Part shown: positions 44,323 to 59,675 of the stretch, in pieces
Layout: each line of letters begins with the position of its first letter
Numbering within the stretch: position 1 is the stretch's first letter
Source: Polychytrium aggregatum
Lineage: Eukaryota; Chytridiomycota; Chytridiomycetes; Polychytriales
DNA: 64,000 bases
Direction of reading: 5' to 3'
Assembly (NCBI RefSeq): GCF_025602895.1
Contig: NW_026516205.1
Span: 124,001 to 188,000, forward strand
The notes under the pieces: generated by a model
Database searches by the model: none
What the model was told of the DNA's origin: nothing
The model's input: only the letters and a program-made list of their open reading frames with translations
Translations under genes and position numbers: made by a program

Positions 44323-46828
44323 TCAGCGGCGCACATCCTGGCATTTCCAGGCGCCCCATCCATCGAAGATCAGCTGCCGGTGGTAGAGACTCTTGGCATC
44401 AAGTACCTCGCGCTGCGTGACGGAAACGAGCGTGACCTGGTTGTGTGCAGAGAGCTTCTTCATGATGCGAGCCTCCATGTGGGCATCGACCGCCGAAAGT
44501 GCCTCGTCCAAGAATGCAAAGTCGGGCTTGTGGAAGAGAATCCGACCGATGCACAGCCGCTGCTGTTCGCCCCGCGAAAGTGTCTGCGAGAGGTCGCTTT
44601 GGGAGACCTGGAGCGACTGCTCGTCGGCGTTCTTTTGGGAGCGTAGTCTGCCACTGGCTTCGCGCTCAAACAGATAGTCCAACTCGACAGCCTGCAGGAT
44701 CTCGAGGAGCTCTTCATCGCTCAGGAGCTCGCCCTTGTTTGTGGCCTGGAGCGGATAGGTAATTTGGTCCTTGAGGGAGCTGTTCAGCACCAGATAGGGG
44801 TTCTGGGGCAGGAAGAAGAGGTGTCGAGGGTGTAGCTTTGAGGGGCCGGAGAGTTCGGCCGAATGCTCTTGCGACTGGGCTGAGCCGTAGCCGGGATACT
44901 CGATCGTGCCATGCTCGAGCGTGCAAAGGCCTGCGATGACCTTCAAGAGATAGCTCTTTCCGCACCCAGAAGGGCCGACGATCAGCAGGTTCTGGGCGCG
45001 TTCGATGGTGAGCGACTGATCCTGGATCAGCAGGGTTCCCGTCGGAGTCGAGTATGTAATGTCGCGCAGGATAATGCTGCTGCTGCTGGGGCGTCGGAGG
45101 CCGTTCTCGGGATCGACGGTGAGCTGGATTTGCTCGGGACTGAGTTGCTCGATATCCTGGTCGGGGGATACGAGCGTGCTGGGCAGCACAAGATCGTCTA
45201 GTTGCCGATCGTCGTGACTGGCCATGGTGTCCAGAACCTCGAGCAACTGGCTAATACGAGCGGTATATCCAGCAAGCTTGGAGGCGCTGGATGGGGGGGC
45301 AGATTGGCGAGAATCAGGAGTCGTCAACGATAAAGCGAGGACTATGGAACCGACGGCGAACTGGAAACCGTGCCCGAGACAGACAGACAGACAGACAGAC
45401 AGACGCGGTGCATGTCGCAGGCACTTACTCCTCGGTCAGCTCGGTGATGCGAGTAAATTGGTAGATGAGGTACAGTGAGAGAAACATGTTCATGGAAATC
45501 AACGAGGCCAGGTCGGCGCCGTCCATGTCGTCGTACTTGCCCATGAAGATGGGTATGGCGATGGCGATATAGCTCGTGTCGGTGCCGTAGTACGTCACCA
45601 GGTTGACGACGGTCTTCAGCACAAAGTTCCAGGAAAGGAAGCCCAACGTTGCATCGTATACTGCCTCGAAGAGACCCTGGAGCTTGTCATTCTCGAGGTC
45701 TTCGCCGCCTTGGAGCGCAATCTGCTCCGAGTGGCTGCGGACCCACATGAAGCCAAAGCGAAAGTTTCCCTCGCTGCGCTCCTTGGTGTAGACGAGGGGA
45801 ATCATGGGCAAGAGCACGTAGCGACAAATCAAGGTGCTGAATACAAAGTAGGTGTACATGAGCGTCGGACCGACCCAGCCTGCGACCTTGTAGATTTGGT
45901 AGGTGTAGTACGCGATCAGGACGGGCTTCATGGTGAGCTCGCCGATGATCTTGATCAACTGGAGAACGAGAAGACGAGGGCCGGGTCCGATGTCGTTGCA
46001 ATTAGCCAGAGTACCGCATATGCTTGCAGCGTATCAAGGAACCAGAGCATCGGCAGTCGCTGCAGCGTATCATCGGAGCCAGTACAATGCCGACGAAGGG
46101 CATAGGCAGGACGGCCATTGTCTAAACAGTGCGCTGCTGGCGACCAAGTCGAGCATGCGGGTACCAACCTGCTCGGTGAAGCGGCCGACATCCTCGGCAA
46201 TACGCTGGTCAGGATTCTCGACGCCAATTGCAAGTTTGGGGTCGGTCTTGGGAAGTGGCCTGGTTGAATGCTCGGGCGAGGCGTCGGCAGCGGACAGAGC
46301 GTCGTTCGCCGTCGAGATGCCAGCCAGGGGGACGGACTGATGGGACGAGGCCTTGTCGGCCAGGACCCGGATCCGATAGGGTCTGCCGTTGCGCAGGTAC
46401 TTGCGGGTGAGTTTTGTGGTGATGCGCTTTCGGGCTCGAAGGGCAAAGACGCCCTGGGCGTAGTCGGTAGCGCTCTTGACGACAGAAACGAGAATGTAGT
46501 AGATGGCGGACTTGAGGATGGTGAGCTTGAAGTTTGCATAGTCCCGCTTGCCCAGATAGAGGTAAAAGTTGGGGCTCAGGGTGCCGACGAGGAAGACAAA
46601 GACCTCGTGCAGAATGAAGAGGGCAATCAGGAAGACGTATGTCTGCGTGACCGAGCCTCGGCCAAGCGCAAAGATGATGCCGAGCAGCCGCCACAGCCGG
46701 CGAGCAAAGACCTGGTCAAAGCTGGGTTTGTTGGCATCCTTGTCCAGGACGAGGACAGGCTCCTGCTCGTCCTTGGATGGCTCCTGGGCCGGGCTTGATG
46801 GAACGGGCTGGTAGCGGCCTCGGGACAT
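44323..46828 (-). CDS. ABC transporter half-molecule of the ABCD4 type
   Basis: Three exons (46828-46169, 45958-45429, 45286-44323), phases consistent, 717 residues. An acidic N-terminus precedes the ABCD membrane domain with helices SVTQTYVFLIALFILHEVFV and TILKSAIYYILVSVVKS, then the family block NPDQRIAEDVGRFTEQLIKI, YYTYQIYKVAGWVGPTLMYT, and SKLAGYTARISQLLEVLD. The ATPase domain has Walker A GPSGCGKS, signature LSRGEQQRLCIGRI and Walker B FAFLDEALSAVD. Closest in my judgement to ABCD4, which in animals works with LMBD1 to release cobalamin from lysosomes, rather than to peroxisomal PXA1/2. The H-loop position reads SVTQRE where SVGHR is expected, so the switch His is replaced. A purine-repeat run sits in intron 2. 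Confidence 0.88.
45377..45404. repeat. (AGAC)7 microsatellite in ABCD4-like intron 2
   Basis: Seven perfect tetramers. Confidence 0.95.
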
Positions 46829-47123
46829 GACGGCAAACGCAGACAGCGCTGGGGCGAGGCGGTGCTGGACAGATGGCGACCAAAGGAAGCGCCGATCGTG
46901 GGCTGGTGTTGTCTGGCAAGGCGGCCGAGTTCTGTGTCGGGACAAGCCGCTGGCTGCGGTGGTCTTGGACATTCCACCAGACCCAGCGATTCACGAAGCC
47001 GAACGCACCAGCTCCGCATCTGGTGCCTTGCATCTCATGCCCAGGCGGCGGTACGATGCGCACCGCACTCACAGAGGACTGGGGCGAGGAGTAATGTGTA
47101 TTTGGAGGCTGCGCTGCCGAGCC

Positions 47124-50100
47124 TCACTTCTTTTTGCTCATCGAATACGACGCCAGTCGGCTGGCGCTCAGCGCAGACTGGGCCGAAGCCTCCTCGGTCT
47201 TGGTCTTTTTCGAGCTCTTGGAGGGGCCTTCGGACGACACACCAGCTTTGCGCTTCGGTGCGTCCGCTGCGGGAGAGAATCAATCAAGTCAGATCCGGTC
47301 CAGTCAGGCCATATCCGGTCAGGCCATATCCGATCGGGTCATATCAGGTTCGCCCAGATACAAGCGTGCAAGATTACGACGAGGAGCGCGGGAGCAAGTC
47401 GCAGTCGACAGCCCTGCAGTTCGAGACCACCCACCTTTCCGCCGCTTCTTCTTTGTGTCGTCCTCGCTGGCTCTCTTGCCGCCATGGCGGTCTCGCTCCT
47501 CTTGCTGCTGCTTGAGCAGCCCACGGAAGTCTTTGCTGATGCTGGAGTCGTCCAGCTTCTCGTGGAGGCTTTGGCGGAACTCTCGCAGGATCTTCTTGCG
47601 GGTCTTTTGGAACTTTTGCTTGTCCCGGCTTTGTCGATCGTGTCCGCGGAAGGGCGCCAGCTTCTTCAGCGAAACAACCTTGTTGAGGTCCGCATCGTCC
47701 GCAAGCAGGATCTCGACGCCAGAGAGCCCGTAGGTCTCGGGCTCCACCTGGGTGTACTTGAAGCGAGTAGGCTGGTCGCCGACCTGCAAGTCGTCCACCA
47801 AGGGGTGAGTTGGTAACCCACACGAGAGACAAGTGCGGATCTGGTCTTCCAATGCAGGGCTTTGCACGACATTGAGTGCCCACCATGTCTTCATAGTCCA
47901 GGTTGTAGTATTCCTCCAGATATTTGCCAAGCGACATCTCGCCATCCTTGTCGCTGCCTTTGGCGCCCTTCTTGGTCTCCTTTTTGTCTGAGAAGGCCAG
48001 CGCAAGTTAGCTATGGGCAGATCGGACCAGATTCGGGGCTGTTGCCACACAAACATGCTGTTCCTCGGCAAGTCGTCGCATACCCTTCTTCTTGGTCTTG
48101 AGCTGCCCAAACTTGTCTCCGCCAGGCAGGTAATCTGCATCCATGATAAAGTCGTCGTCCTCATATCCGGTCGTCTGATCATAGCCTTCATCCCACTGGT
48201 CTGCATCTTCCGCGACATCAGCGCCATCATGTTGATCATCGTCGTTATCATCGTCGTCAACGCTGATGTCCTTGGGCTTGACCTTGCCGCTGACATCCTC
48301 CAGGTCGACATCGAGATCAGACAGGTCGTCCTCAAACACTGGCTTCTTCTTGGAATCCTGTCGGGAGATAGTGCCGATCGATTGCACAAAGGCATCAGCT
48401 TAAAAGTCGTGGATGGCACACGAAAGCGTCGCGCCCCGAGAACAACCGGTGTCCAAAGTGCCGACACCAGCGCAGCCGTTACCTCCTCGGTCGCAAAGTA
48501 TTCATCGTTGAAGGTCTCGGCCATCTTTTTGTCGAAGGCATCGGGATCAAAGTCGCCCTCAAGATCGACTTCGCCAAAGGCAAGCGAATTGCCTGCACCC
48601 GAGATTTCCTGGATCTTCTTCAGCTTCTGGCGAATCTCTTCCATCTTGAGGTTCTTGAGACGCTTCAGCTCCTCTGCCTTCCGGAGCTTTTCTTCCTCGC
48701 GGCGAAGGGCTTTCGAGGTGCGCTGCTCCTTGCGCTTGGTGTCCTTGCGACGAAGACTGTCTTGAATGTCTCTGGAGTGGGTAACAAGTTCTGATGCCCC
48801 ACTGCTCGGTTGAGAGAGTTTTGCATCGAGTGAGATGGCGGTGTGGTGGCATTATCGACATACTCGCGGCCCGATGGTTTATGGCCGACCCGATCCGCAT
48901 CCCCGCATCCCTGCATCCCTGCAGAGGCGCCACATTCGCGGCCAGCAGCGACAGCTTACGTTTCTTCGAATCTGAAGTTGTGTTTGACCTCGAACCGCTC
49001 TGCGGCATCGACGGCCTCCTCGTCTTCATCCAGATCCTCTTCGTTTACAATCTCGCCATAGGAGGGGATCTTGTCCTGGTCTTTGTCTACCCAGCCGCGC
49101 TTGAGGACATAGTCCAGGAGGAAGGCCTCGTCGGGATCCGAGGGTTTCTCGATATACGATCGCCACTCTTTGAGTCCCTGGGCGCTGTCGTTAGCCATGC
49201 TCTCGAGCAGGAATTGGCGGTAGTCCTCTTCGTCCTTTGCCCTTTCCTCCTCGGTGCGTTCCCGCAGGGTGAAGAAGCCATCGTCTTCATCCGAATCGAC
49301 CTGTCGCCCTGCGTCCTGGAGGGTCATGAGTGGCGCAACCGCAAAATGCCGCAGGAGATGAGTCGGGTTGCAAGGCCAGATGCCGACGTGCGAGTCAAGG
49401 TGATATGTGGCAGTGGGGAGGAGCTGTATCCTTGGGCGGCCTCATCCCCCAGCATCCTCAAACTGGCCGAATATCAGTGGTGCAGCAAGGGCGCTCCCCC
49501 ACCTTAAAAGCCTTCATCAGATGTGCCTGCTCTTCGGCATGTGTCATGGTCGGGTCGGAGGCATCGTTGTCGTCGTTGTCGTCGGATCCCGCGTCGCCCT
49601 CCAAAAGTCGCTGGCGATGATAGTCCTTGAGCTTGACTGGCTTGGACTTTTTCATCTCCTTTTGTTTTTCCTCCCATTTCTGCTTTGCTTCGGCAAGCTT
49701 CTCCTCTGCACGGACGATCGTTGTACGTAAGGAGCCGAGACGCCGTTCCAACGGTCCATAAGCGCCAAGCAGTCCGCGCTGCCATCCTCTTCCTGATTCT
49801 CGCCTTTAGACTTGCCAGATGCTTGTCTATACTCGTTGGTATCGGAGCATTCCCCTCCCAGTCCGACCAGCACCATGCGCTGCTCAAATTGCAGATACGC
49901 CTCCCCCCCCCTCACGCGGCACTCACCGCTAAAGAGGGCTGTTTTGGGGTCGTAGATCTGTGGATCCTTCTCCCGAATAAGCTGGATGGTCTTCATGATT
50001 TGGGCATCGACGGCCGGCGTAACCAGTTCGCCGTGCTCGTCCTCCTCCTCAGACATGGATTCATTTTGGGAGTCGTATTCGTCGTCATTGTACTGCGCCT

Positions 50101-50413
50101 TCACTGCATCGATTTCGCCGCATGAAGAGGCGCATCAATAGCAGAAGAGCAGAGCAGAGTCAGTGACACTTCACCGACTCGGTAACATGCCTGTGCACTC
50201 GGCAAGAGTGTGTCGCCCCGCCAGAGTGTGATTCCTGAGCGAGCCCTTTTCTCGCACAGGCTCTATCTCTCTTCCGGTTTGGGTGTGCACCGATCGGAAC
50301 TGTGGCTGCACTTACGGCTGCTCAACTCCTCCTTCTTTTTGCGCTGCTCGAAACGCTGGGCATAGCTTTCGTTGATCTTGAGCTCGATGTTCCCGTCGTC
50401 GTCGTCGTTGAAC
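47124..50413 (-). CDS. KRI1: KRI1-family ribosome biogenesis factor
   Basis: Nucleolar protein needed for 40S pre-ribosome assembly, partner of Krr1 in yeast. Multi-exon. Exon 1 from ATG 50413 reads MFNDDDDGNIELKINESYAQ, RFEQRKKKEELSS. Then EEEDEHGELVTPAVDAQIMK, IREKDPQIYDPKTALFSG; KLKDYHRQRLLEGDAG; DEDYRQFLLESMANDSA; EAFLLDYVLKRGWVDKD; RFEVKHNFRFEET; LRRKDTKRKEQRTSKALRRE; MAETFNDEYFATEE; acidic DDDDNDDDQHDGADVAEDAD; DGEMSLGKYLEEYYNLDYED; VSLKKLAPFRGHDRQSRDKQ; basic C-terminus ending SASRLASYSMSKKK. The order of acidic N-terminal part, Kri1 core and C-terminal KRI1 domain is as in the family. At least nine exons; the last intron carries a tandem repeat. Confidence 0.93.
47294..47347. repeat. 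Short tandem repeat in the last KRI1 intron
   Basis: About three units of a 16-18-base motif, core GTCAGGCCATATCCG, the last one diverged. Confidence 0.85.
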
Positions 50414-50937
50414 ATGGCTTTGTGGAGGAGTGGGGAAGCGAATGCGGCTCGATTTGATGCGATATGGTACGAATGTGGTGCTGCGCGATGCTATGCGATG
50501 CGATGGTGTGCTCGCTTGGTATGATGCGTGAGCGGGCCGTGGTCAGAGATGTGACTGTGATGGGTTGCTGACGCTGCTGTCGTTGGCGTGGTGTCGGGCA
50601 AAGGGTTCCGAGGCGCGAACCAACAATAAAAAAAAGCGCAGCAATTACGTAATCGATCAAGTTCTGGCCGAACAGTATGGGATGGCGAGTGCACAGCGCT
50701 GAATGCATGAACACACCACCGATACATGGCAGTGGATACATGGCTGTGAGTGCACAGCGTGCGCATCTGACCGAGCGGTGCGGGGCCGCTGCCCCATCGC
50801 CGATGTCGGCTGGCACTCTGGCGCTCGAGACTGGGCTGACTCGTTTCGTAAACGCTGATATATTTCTCCAAAAAGAACAATAGAGAGAACAAAGTTGCCA
50901 ACGGGATATTGGCCAAGATATCATCGTCTTGGCCTTC
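50414..50937. other. Spacer between KRI1 (5' side) and the RING-LON gene (3' side)
   Basis: Holds the KRI1 promoter region, with a run of GCGATG-like motifs near 50487-50506, and the 3' flank of the RING-LON gene. No separate gene seen. Confidence 0.5.
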
Positions 50938-52911
50938 CTAAGAACACTCCTCGACAACCAGGTACTTTTCGAGCCAGGTCGAGACGGCCTCGAGTCGCTT
51001 CTGTGAACTTGTGATCGGCAGGATGGAGTACTTTTCATAGACATCCATGGGAATAACGTTGGCTAGCCAAAACGACAGCATGCCGACGTCGTTCGGACAC
51101 GGCCCGTGCAGCCGCTCAAAGTGCCGCCGTTGGTTGCATTCCATCGAGCGCAGCCGGCGCTCGACATAGGCTTTGGCCCGCGAGATGGTGCACTGCATGC
51201 GGGTGCGCCGGCCGAGGGCGGGATCGCTCTCGGACGACGACATGGGATCGGAGGGGTTCAAGGGCTTGCAAATGAGGCGAGACTTGGAGCACGGCCAGTT
51301 GGAGGCCCGCAGCGTGGCCTTGAATAGGGCCGAGACAGGACACTCGAAAAAGTCGCTGCAGCTGCTCTTGGAAACAAGCTGCTTGCTCTGGGACGACGGC
51401 TCGGCATCGTTGTTGTCCAAATCGTCGTCGTCCTCGTCCTCGGTGATGTCGTCGACACGCTCGATGACGGCGCGGCAGTATCCGTCCTCGCACGACAGCT
51501 CCTCGACGACCCGGAAGCGATGGCTGCCAACGGCCTCGACAATGTAGAGGGGCAGGGCATTTTCCTGTTGGTACTGCGGATCGGATGGGTAGACGGGTTG
51601 GTAGTTGCGAATCTTCAGCAGGGTGCCGAACTCGGAATAGTTGCGGTCCGAGGCGCAGCGGCGATTGCGGATGGGCAGACACATGCCAAAGATGCCATCC
51701 TTGCCGATGCAGCTCTGGATCATTTTGCGGTATCGCTCTTCAAAGATGCGCATGAAGCACGGGATTCCAGGCAAAGCCAGACTGCCGACAAAGATGGGAA
51801 CGACCAGGCGGCGGTCTGGGAGCTCCTGGTTGCTGGTGAGGGACCGCATCTCAATCGTCTTGGAAAAGAAGGACTCGAGAATGCGGGTCAGGATGCGATT
51901 GGGGTGCCGCCCCTGCATGCATCCGTAACTGGGCAGGGACTGCCGGCAGCAGGGGCACGAGGGCTTGACCTCGACGGCCCGGAGCAAGCACGGCCGGCAC
52001 CAGGTGTGCCCGCAGGGCGTGGTTATGGGTTGGTATAGAGTGTTGAAGCACAGAGTGCACTCGATGTCGATGTCAGAAACAGGGCGCTTGCAATCGTTCC
52101 AGACCGGCGCAGATGAGCATGAGGTCGAGGAGGTCGAGGAGGTCGAGCAGGTCGAGGACGATGAGGAGGTCATGGGCAACTTCTGGACGGTGATGGAAGG
52201 ACACACATACGGGGCGATGGAAAGGATCGGGATCTTGCGAGCGAGAGCCTCGAACTTGTTGTTCCCGGGGTTGAGCTGAGTGGCCATGAGGACATCGGAG
52301 GCAGCAAGACTAAAGTGGCCGACGATGGCCCTTGCGGAGCCGCGGGCCAGATAGGCGGCCTGCAGCGAGGGGGCGAGACGCACGGCCTTGTCAAAGTGAG
52401 TCTCGATCACCCGCTCGATGGTGTGCTGCAGCGGCGGGAGGATCTTGGAGCAGGGATCGAACGAGATGACAAAGGGCGACAGGTTTCTGGCATCGGACCA
52501 AAGGGGGCGGCTGGATACGAGATCGGTGTCAGCCTCGGAGGCGAACCCAATCTTGGAGAGCTCAGCCAAGCCCGTGAGGATGCATCGCTGGGCTTCGACA
52601 ACACTCGGGAACATGCGCTCCTGATAGGCGGCGACGAGGCAGTCGGTCTTGTAGATGCGCAAGAGGTGGCGCTTCCGACACTGTTCGACGGGGCATTGCT
52701 GGTAGGATATCGGGAAGACGAGGGTCGAGTCGGCGGCGGCATCGGGCACAAGGCAGCCAAGGTCGTCCGAGATGCTGTAGCGAAGAGCGACCTTGGATGA
52801 TAATTCAAAGCATGATTTGCATACGGTGTATCCGCAAGGGAGGGTGACGGGGCCCAGAAGAAATTCTCCACACACGGCACAGGAAAAGTATGTGATCAGG
52901 TCCAATGACAT
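50938..52911 (-). CDS. RING finger and LON-substrate-binding domain protein (LONRF-type E3 ligase)
   Basis: Intronless, 657 residues from the ATG at 52911. First RING-like finger at the N-terminus: CAVCGEFLLGPVTLPCGYTV, CKSCF. A middle region with TPR-like helices follows (FDKAVRLAPSLQAAYLARGS, ASDVLMATQLNPGNNKFEAL). A Ser/Thr repeat stalk leads to a second, canonical C3HC4 RING: CTLCFNTLYQPITTPCGHTW, CRPCLL, CPCC. The C-terminal half is a LON N-terminal (PUA-like) domain: LVVPIFVGSLALPGIPCFMR, IFEERYRKMIQSC, FGTLLKIRNYQPVY, RAVIERVDDI. This RING-TPR-RING-LON order matches LONRF1/2/3. Presumably a cytosolic or nuclear ubiquitin ligase. An acidic insert of 15 residues (EDEDDDDLDNNDAE) interrupts the LON domain. 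Confidence 0.9.
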   Translation of the reverse strand: MSLDLITYFSCAVCGEFLLGPVTLPCGYTVCKSCFELSSKVALRYSISDDLGCLVPDAAADSTLVFPISYQQCPVEQCRKRHLLRIYKTDCLVAAYQERMFPSVVEAQRCILTGLAELSKIGFASEADTDLVSSRPLWSDARNLSPFVISFDPCSKILPPLQHTIERVIETHFDKAVRLAPSLQAAYLARGSARAIVGHFSLAASDVLMATQLNPGNNKFEALARKIPILSIAPYVCPSITVQKLPMTSSSSSTCSTSSTSSTSCSSAPVWNDCKRPVSDIDIECTLCFNTLYQPITTPCGHTWCRPCLLRAVEVKPSCPCCRQSLPSYGCMQGRHPNRILTRILESFFSKTIEMRSLTSNQELPDRRLVVPIFVGSLALPGIPCFMRIFEERYRKMIQSCIGKDGIFGMCLPIRNRRCASDRNYSEFGTLLKIRNYQPVYPSDPQYQQENALPLYIVEAVGSHRFRVVEELSCEDGYCRAVIERVDDITEDEDDDDLDNNDAEPSSQSKQLVSKSSCSDFFECPVSALFKATLRASNWPCSKSRLICKPLNPSDPMSSSESDPALGRRTRMQCTISRAKAYVERRLRSMECNQRRHFERLHGPCPNDVGMLSFWLANVIPMDVYEKYSILPITSSQKRLEAVSTWLEKYLVVEECS

Positions 52912-53889
52912 GGACAAATCCGACGGACGACAGCGATTCTACGGAGGGAGGGAGGGCGGCTGGCGGACTGATGGGGCAGTCGGGCCAGGACAGGAATTGG
53001 TGAAGAGGGAGACGCTTGAGAGATGACTGGGACTTGAATGGGAGGAGTGCAGCGACGGGTGCCAACAGGCTGTGGGAGAAGCAATGAGGGTGGCCAAGCC
53101 AGGAAGCGGATGGCGGATGAGGCAATGCACAGAGACAGACTTGAGACAGCAGAGGAGGCGAGGCTGAGGGGGATGAGAGGATTCAAGGAAGCAACGACAG
53201 AGTGTCGAATGGAATCGAAGCAGGCTATAAGAAGGTATGGAACTCAGGAGACATCGGGGCTGACGAGGCCGATGATGGAGAAGTGGATGGACGATGGCGG
53301 ATGCGGCCTTGGAGGATGTGCGGCGGCGACGGCCGGGAGGAAAACTGAGCGTTTGTTGTGGCGAGAGATGCTGATGCAGGGGCAAGGACGCAGACAGGGT
53401 TGCAGCAGCCAGTTCTTGCGGCGCTGGCGTTGGGCCGATCTAAATATACAATTCGGCTGGCCACCCGAGCGACAAACAGGCGGGATTTGTAACTGGTTTT
53501 GCTGGCTGATTTCGAAGGGACTGGCGGCCGGCAAATCGCTGACGAGACGGGCCGATTACTAATGTTTGCGCCGACACACAGACACTGCGCGCTGCTGCTG
53601 TGTTCGCGCGGCGGCGACTTTTTTTTTTTCTCCTTCGGGCATATCACACCGCTGGGCCGTGATTTCTCATGCGATGGCCTCGTATGCGATGGCCTCGTAC
53701 GCGATGGCCTCGTACGCGGCGGTGCGCATTTCTCCCGCTCTGACGAAGCTGTCCTCGCCGACTCAGAGGCGCTGAATTGCATCGCCGCCTTCTGACATCC
53801 TGCATCTTGTATTGAGCATGCAAGCCTCTGTCCGAGGCTGGCGGGAGAGAAGCCAGACCATCGCCTCGCTCTGGATATCGCGAGCGCCA
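52912..53889. other. Spacer between RING-LON and glutaredoxin genes
   Basis: Purine-rich plus strand (52940-53340) with GGGAGGGAGG runs, a poly-T at about 53619-53630, and a 15-bp repeat. Frames on either strand are low complexity; I see no gene. Confidence 0.5.
53671..53715. repeat. 15-bp repeat GCGATGGCCTCGTAY, three units
   Basis: Perfect apart from one T/C change at the last base of the unit. Confidence 0.95.
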
Positions 53890-54347
53890 TCATTCAAAGA
53901 AGCTCTTGTCCTTTGCGAGATGCTCTTCGACATCGCCGTCGTCTCCAAAGTGCTTGCCCTTGACCCAAACGTTCGGCACGCCCTTGAGGCCGGTGAGCTG
54001 CTCGAGGTAGGCTTGGATATCAGGCCCGTTGGCTACGACCGGCCCAACAATGCGAATTGCATCCCGACGGGCAACCGGAAAATGGAAGACATTGCTTTCT
54101 AGTCAGTGGAAGGCACAGGACAGGATGCGGTGGTGCTATTGTCCGTTGCTGCTGGTCGAAGCTCGCCAATCTCTTACTCCCAGGCCTCGCTTCATCACTC
54201 ACACATCGTGTCCAACTCAACAGCATGGAACTTGACGCCTGCGGCGCTGAGCAGCTGCTTGGCCTTCTTGCAGTACGGGCAGTAGCTCTTGCTGAACACC
54301 ACGACCTTGTGGGCCTCGACGGTAGACTTGACAAATGCCTCGGCCAT
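53890..54347 (-). CDS. Dithiol glutaredoxin (CPYC type)
   Basis: Reduces protein and glutathione mixed disulfides with GSH; no targeting sequence, so probably cytosolic. Two exons, 54347-54203 and 54032-53890, give 95 residues. Exon 1 reads MAEAFVKSTVEAHKVVVFSK and SYCPYCKKAKQLLSAAG, with active site CPYC. Exon 2 carries DIQAYLEQLTGLKGVPNVWV with the TVP-type loop (GVP) and KGKHFGDDGDVEEHLAKD. The usual GG of the glutathione-binding loop is reduced to GDDGD. C-terminus SFFE. Divergent from ADE5,7. Confidence 0.92.
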
Positions 54348-55322
54348 CTTTTCAGTGAAACGAGATGCGATTCGTCTGCTGCTCGCTCGGTCTTGGATGA
54401 GGAAGGATGGCGCTTTAACTGACGAGGGCGGGGCGTTACGTTTATATCGCCGATTGAGGGTGCGGGATCAGGGTCCGACATCATTGTTGCAGCGTCGATT
54501 GCTCCCCCCCCCCACCGACCGATGCGAATCCGGACTGGCAGTGGTTCAATGTAGCCGATCGCTATCATTACGCATTGCAGTGTCTGGCGACGCTGTAGCA
54601 GGCACTGCACGGATCATTGCCGCTGCCAATCTCGCAGGGAACAGAGCGCTTGGGTCTGCCTCCGAGTGCGTCACAAGTGCCGGAGTGATGCGCTTGAACG
54701 GCCGGTGTGCACACTTGTTCAATGTGTCTCGCTCGGCCTGCTCGATGCAGCCGTCCCAGCAACTCCATCGGCCGGGTCAGAGATGGCTGCCCTCGTCCCG
54801 TTGACTTGCAGCGATGCAGCGACGAGACTCGCAGCGCAGCCAGCACCGACACACCCGGCCGCGAGGCTCCTCGGGATGACTCAGGCAGCGATAGCGACCG
54901 CCATGAGCTTCCGACAAAGCAGCCGCCCTCGTTGATGCGACGACAGCATCCCGCAATTGGCTGGATTTGCGCACTCATGGAGACCTCATGAGCCGCCATG
55001 GCGCTCCCCCAGGCACCAGGCTGGCCTTGTCACAGCAGCTCAGGCCCGGTGGGCCAAGTGCCGCCCGGCTGCGCGACTGGCTGGAAATGGGCTGCTGGCC
55101 AGCTGTGGCCGGCTCCTCCCACGCACCGTGGCCAGCCAGCTGCTGGCTCCCCTGTTACACTGGTTTTTTTTGCCCGGGCCGCGAAAAATCCCCGCCGGAG
55201 ATAGCAATGGCAACCGCAACCGCAAGCGCTGTTAAAGCGACCCGCACATCCGACTTCTCTGGAGCACCGCCATCTCCCTCGCCCCACTCGCACCTCCAGC
55301 TGCACCTCCACCTGCACCCAAG
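54348..55322. promoter_or_regulatory. Divergent spacer between glutaredoxin and ADE5,7
   Basis: 975 bases. Contains a C8 run near 54506 and CACCTCCA/CACCTGCA repeats just upstream of the ADE5,7 start. No convincing open frame. Confidence 0.45.
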
Positions 55323-59675
<4,353 letters not shown>

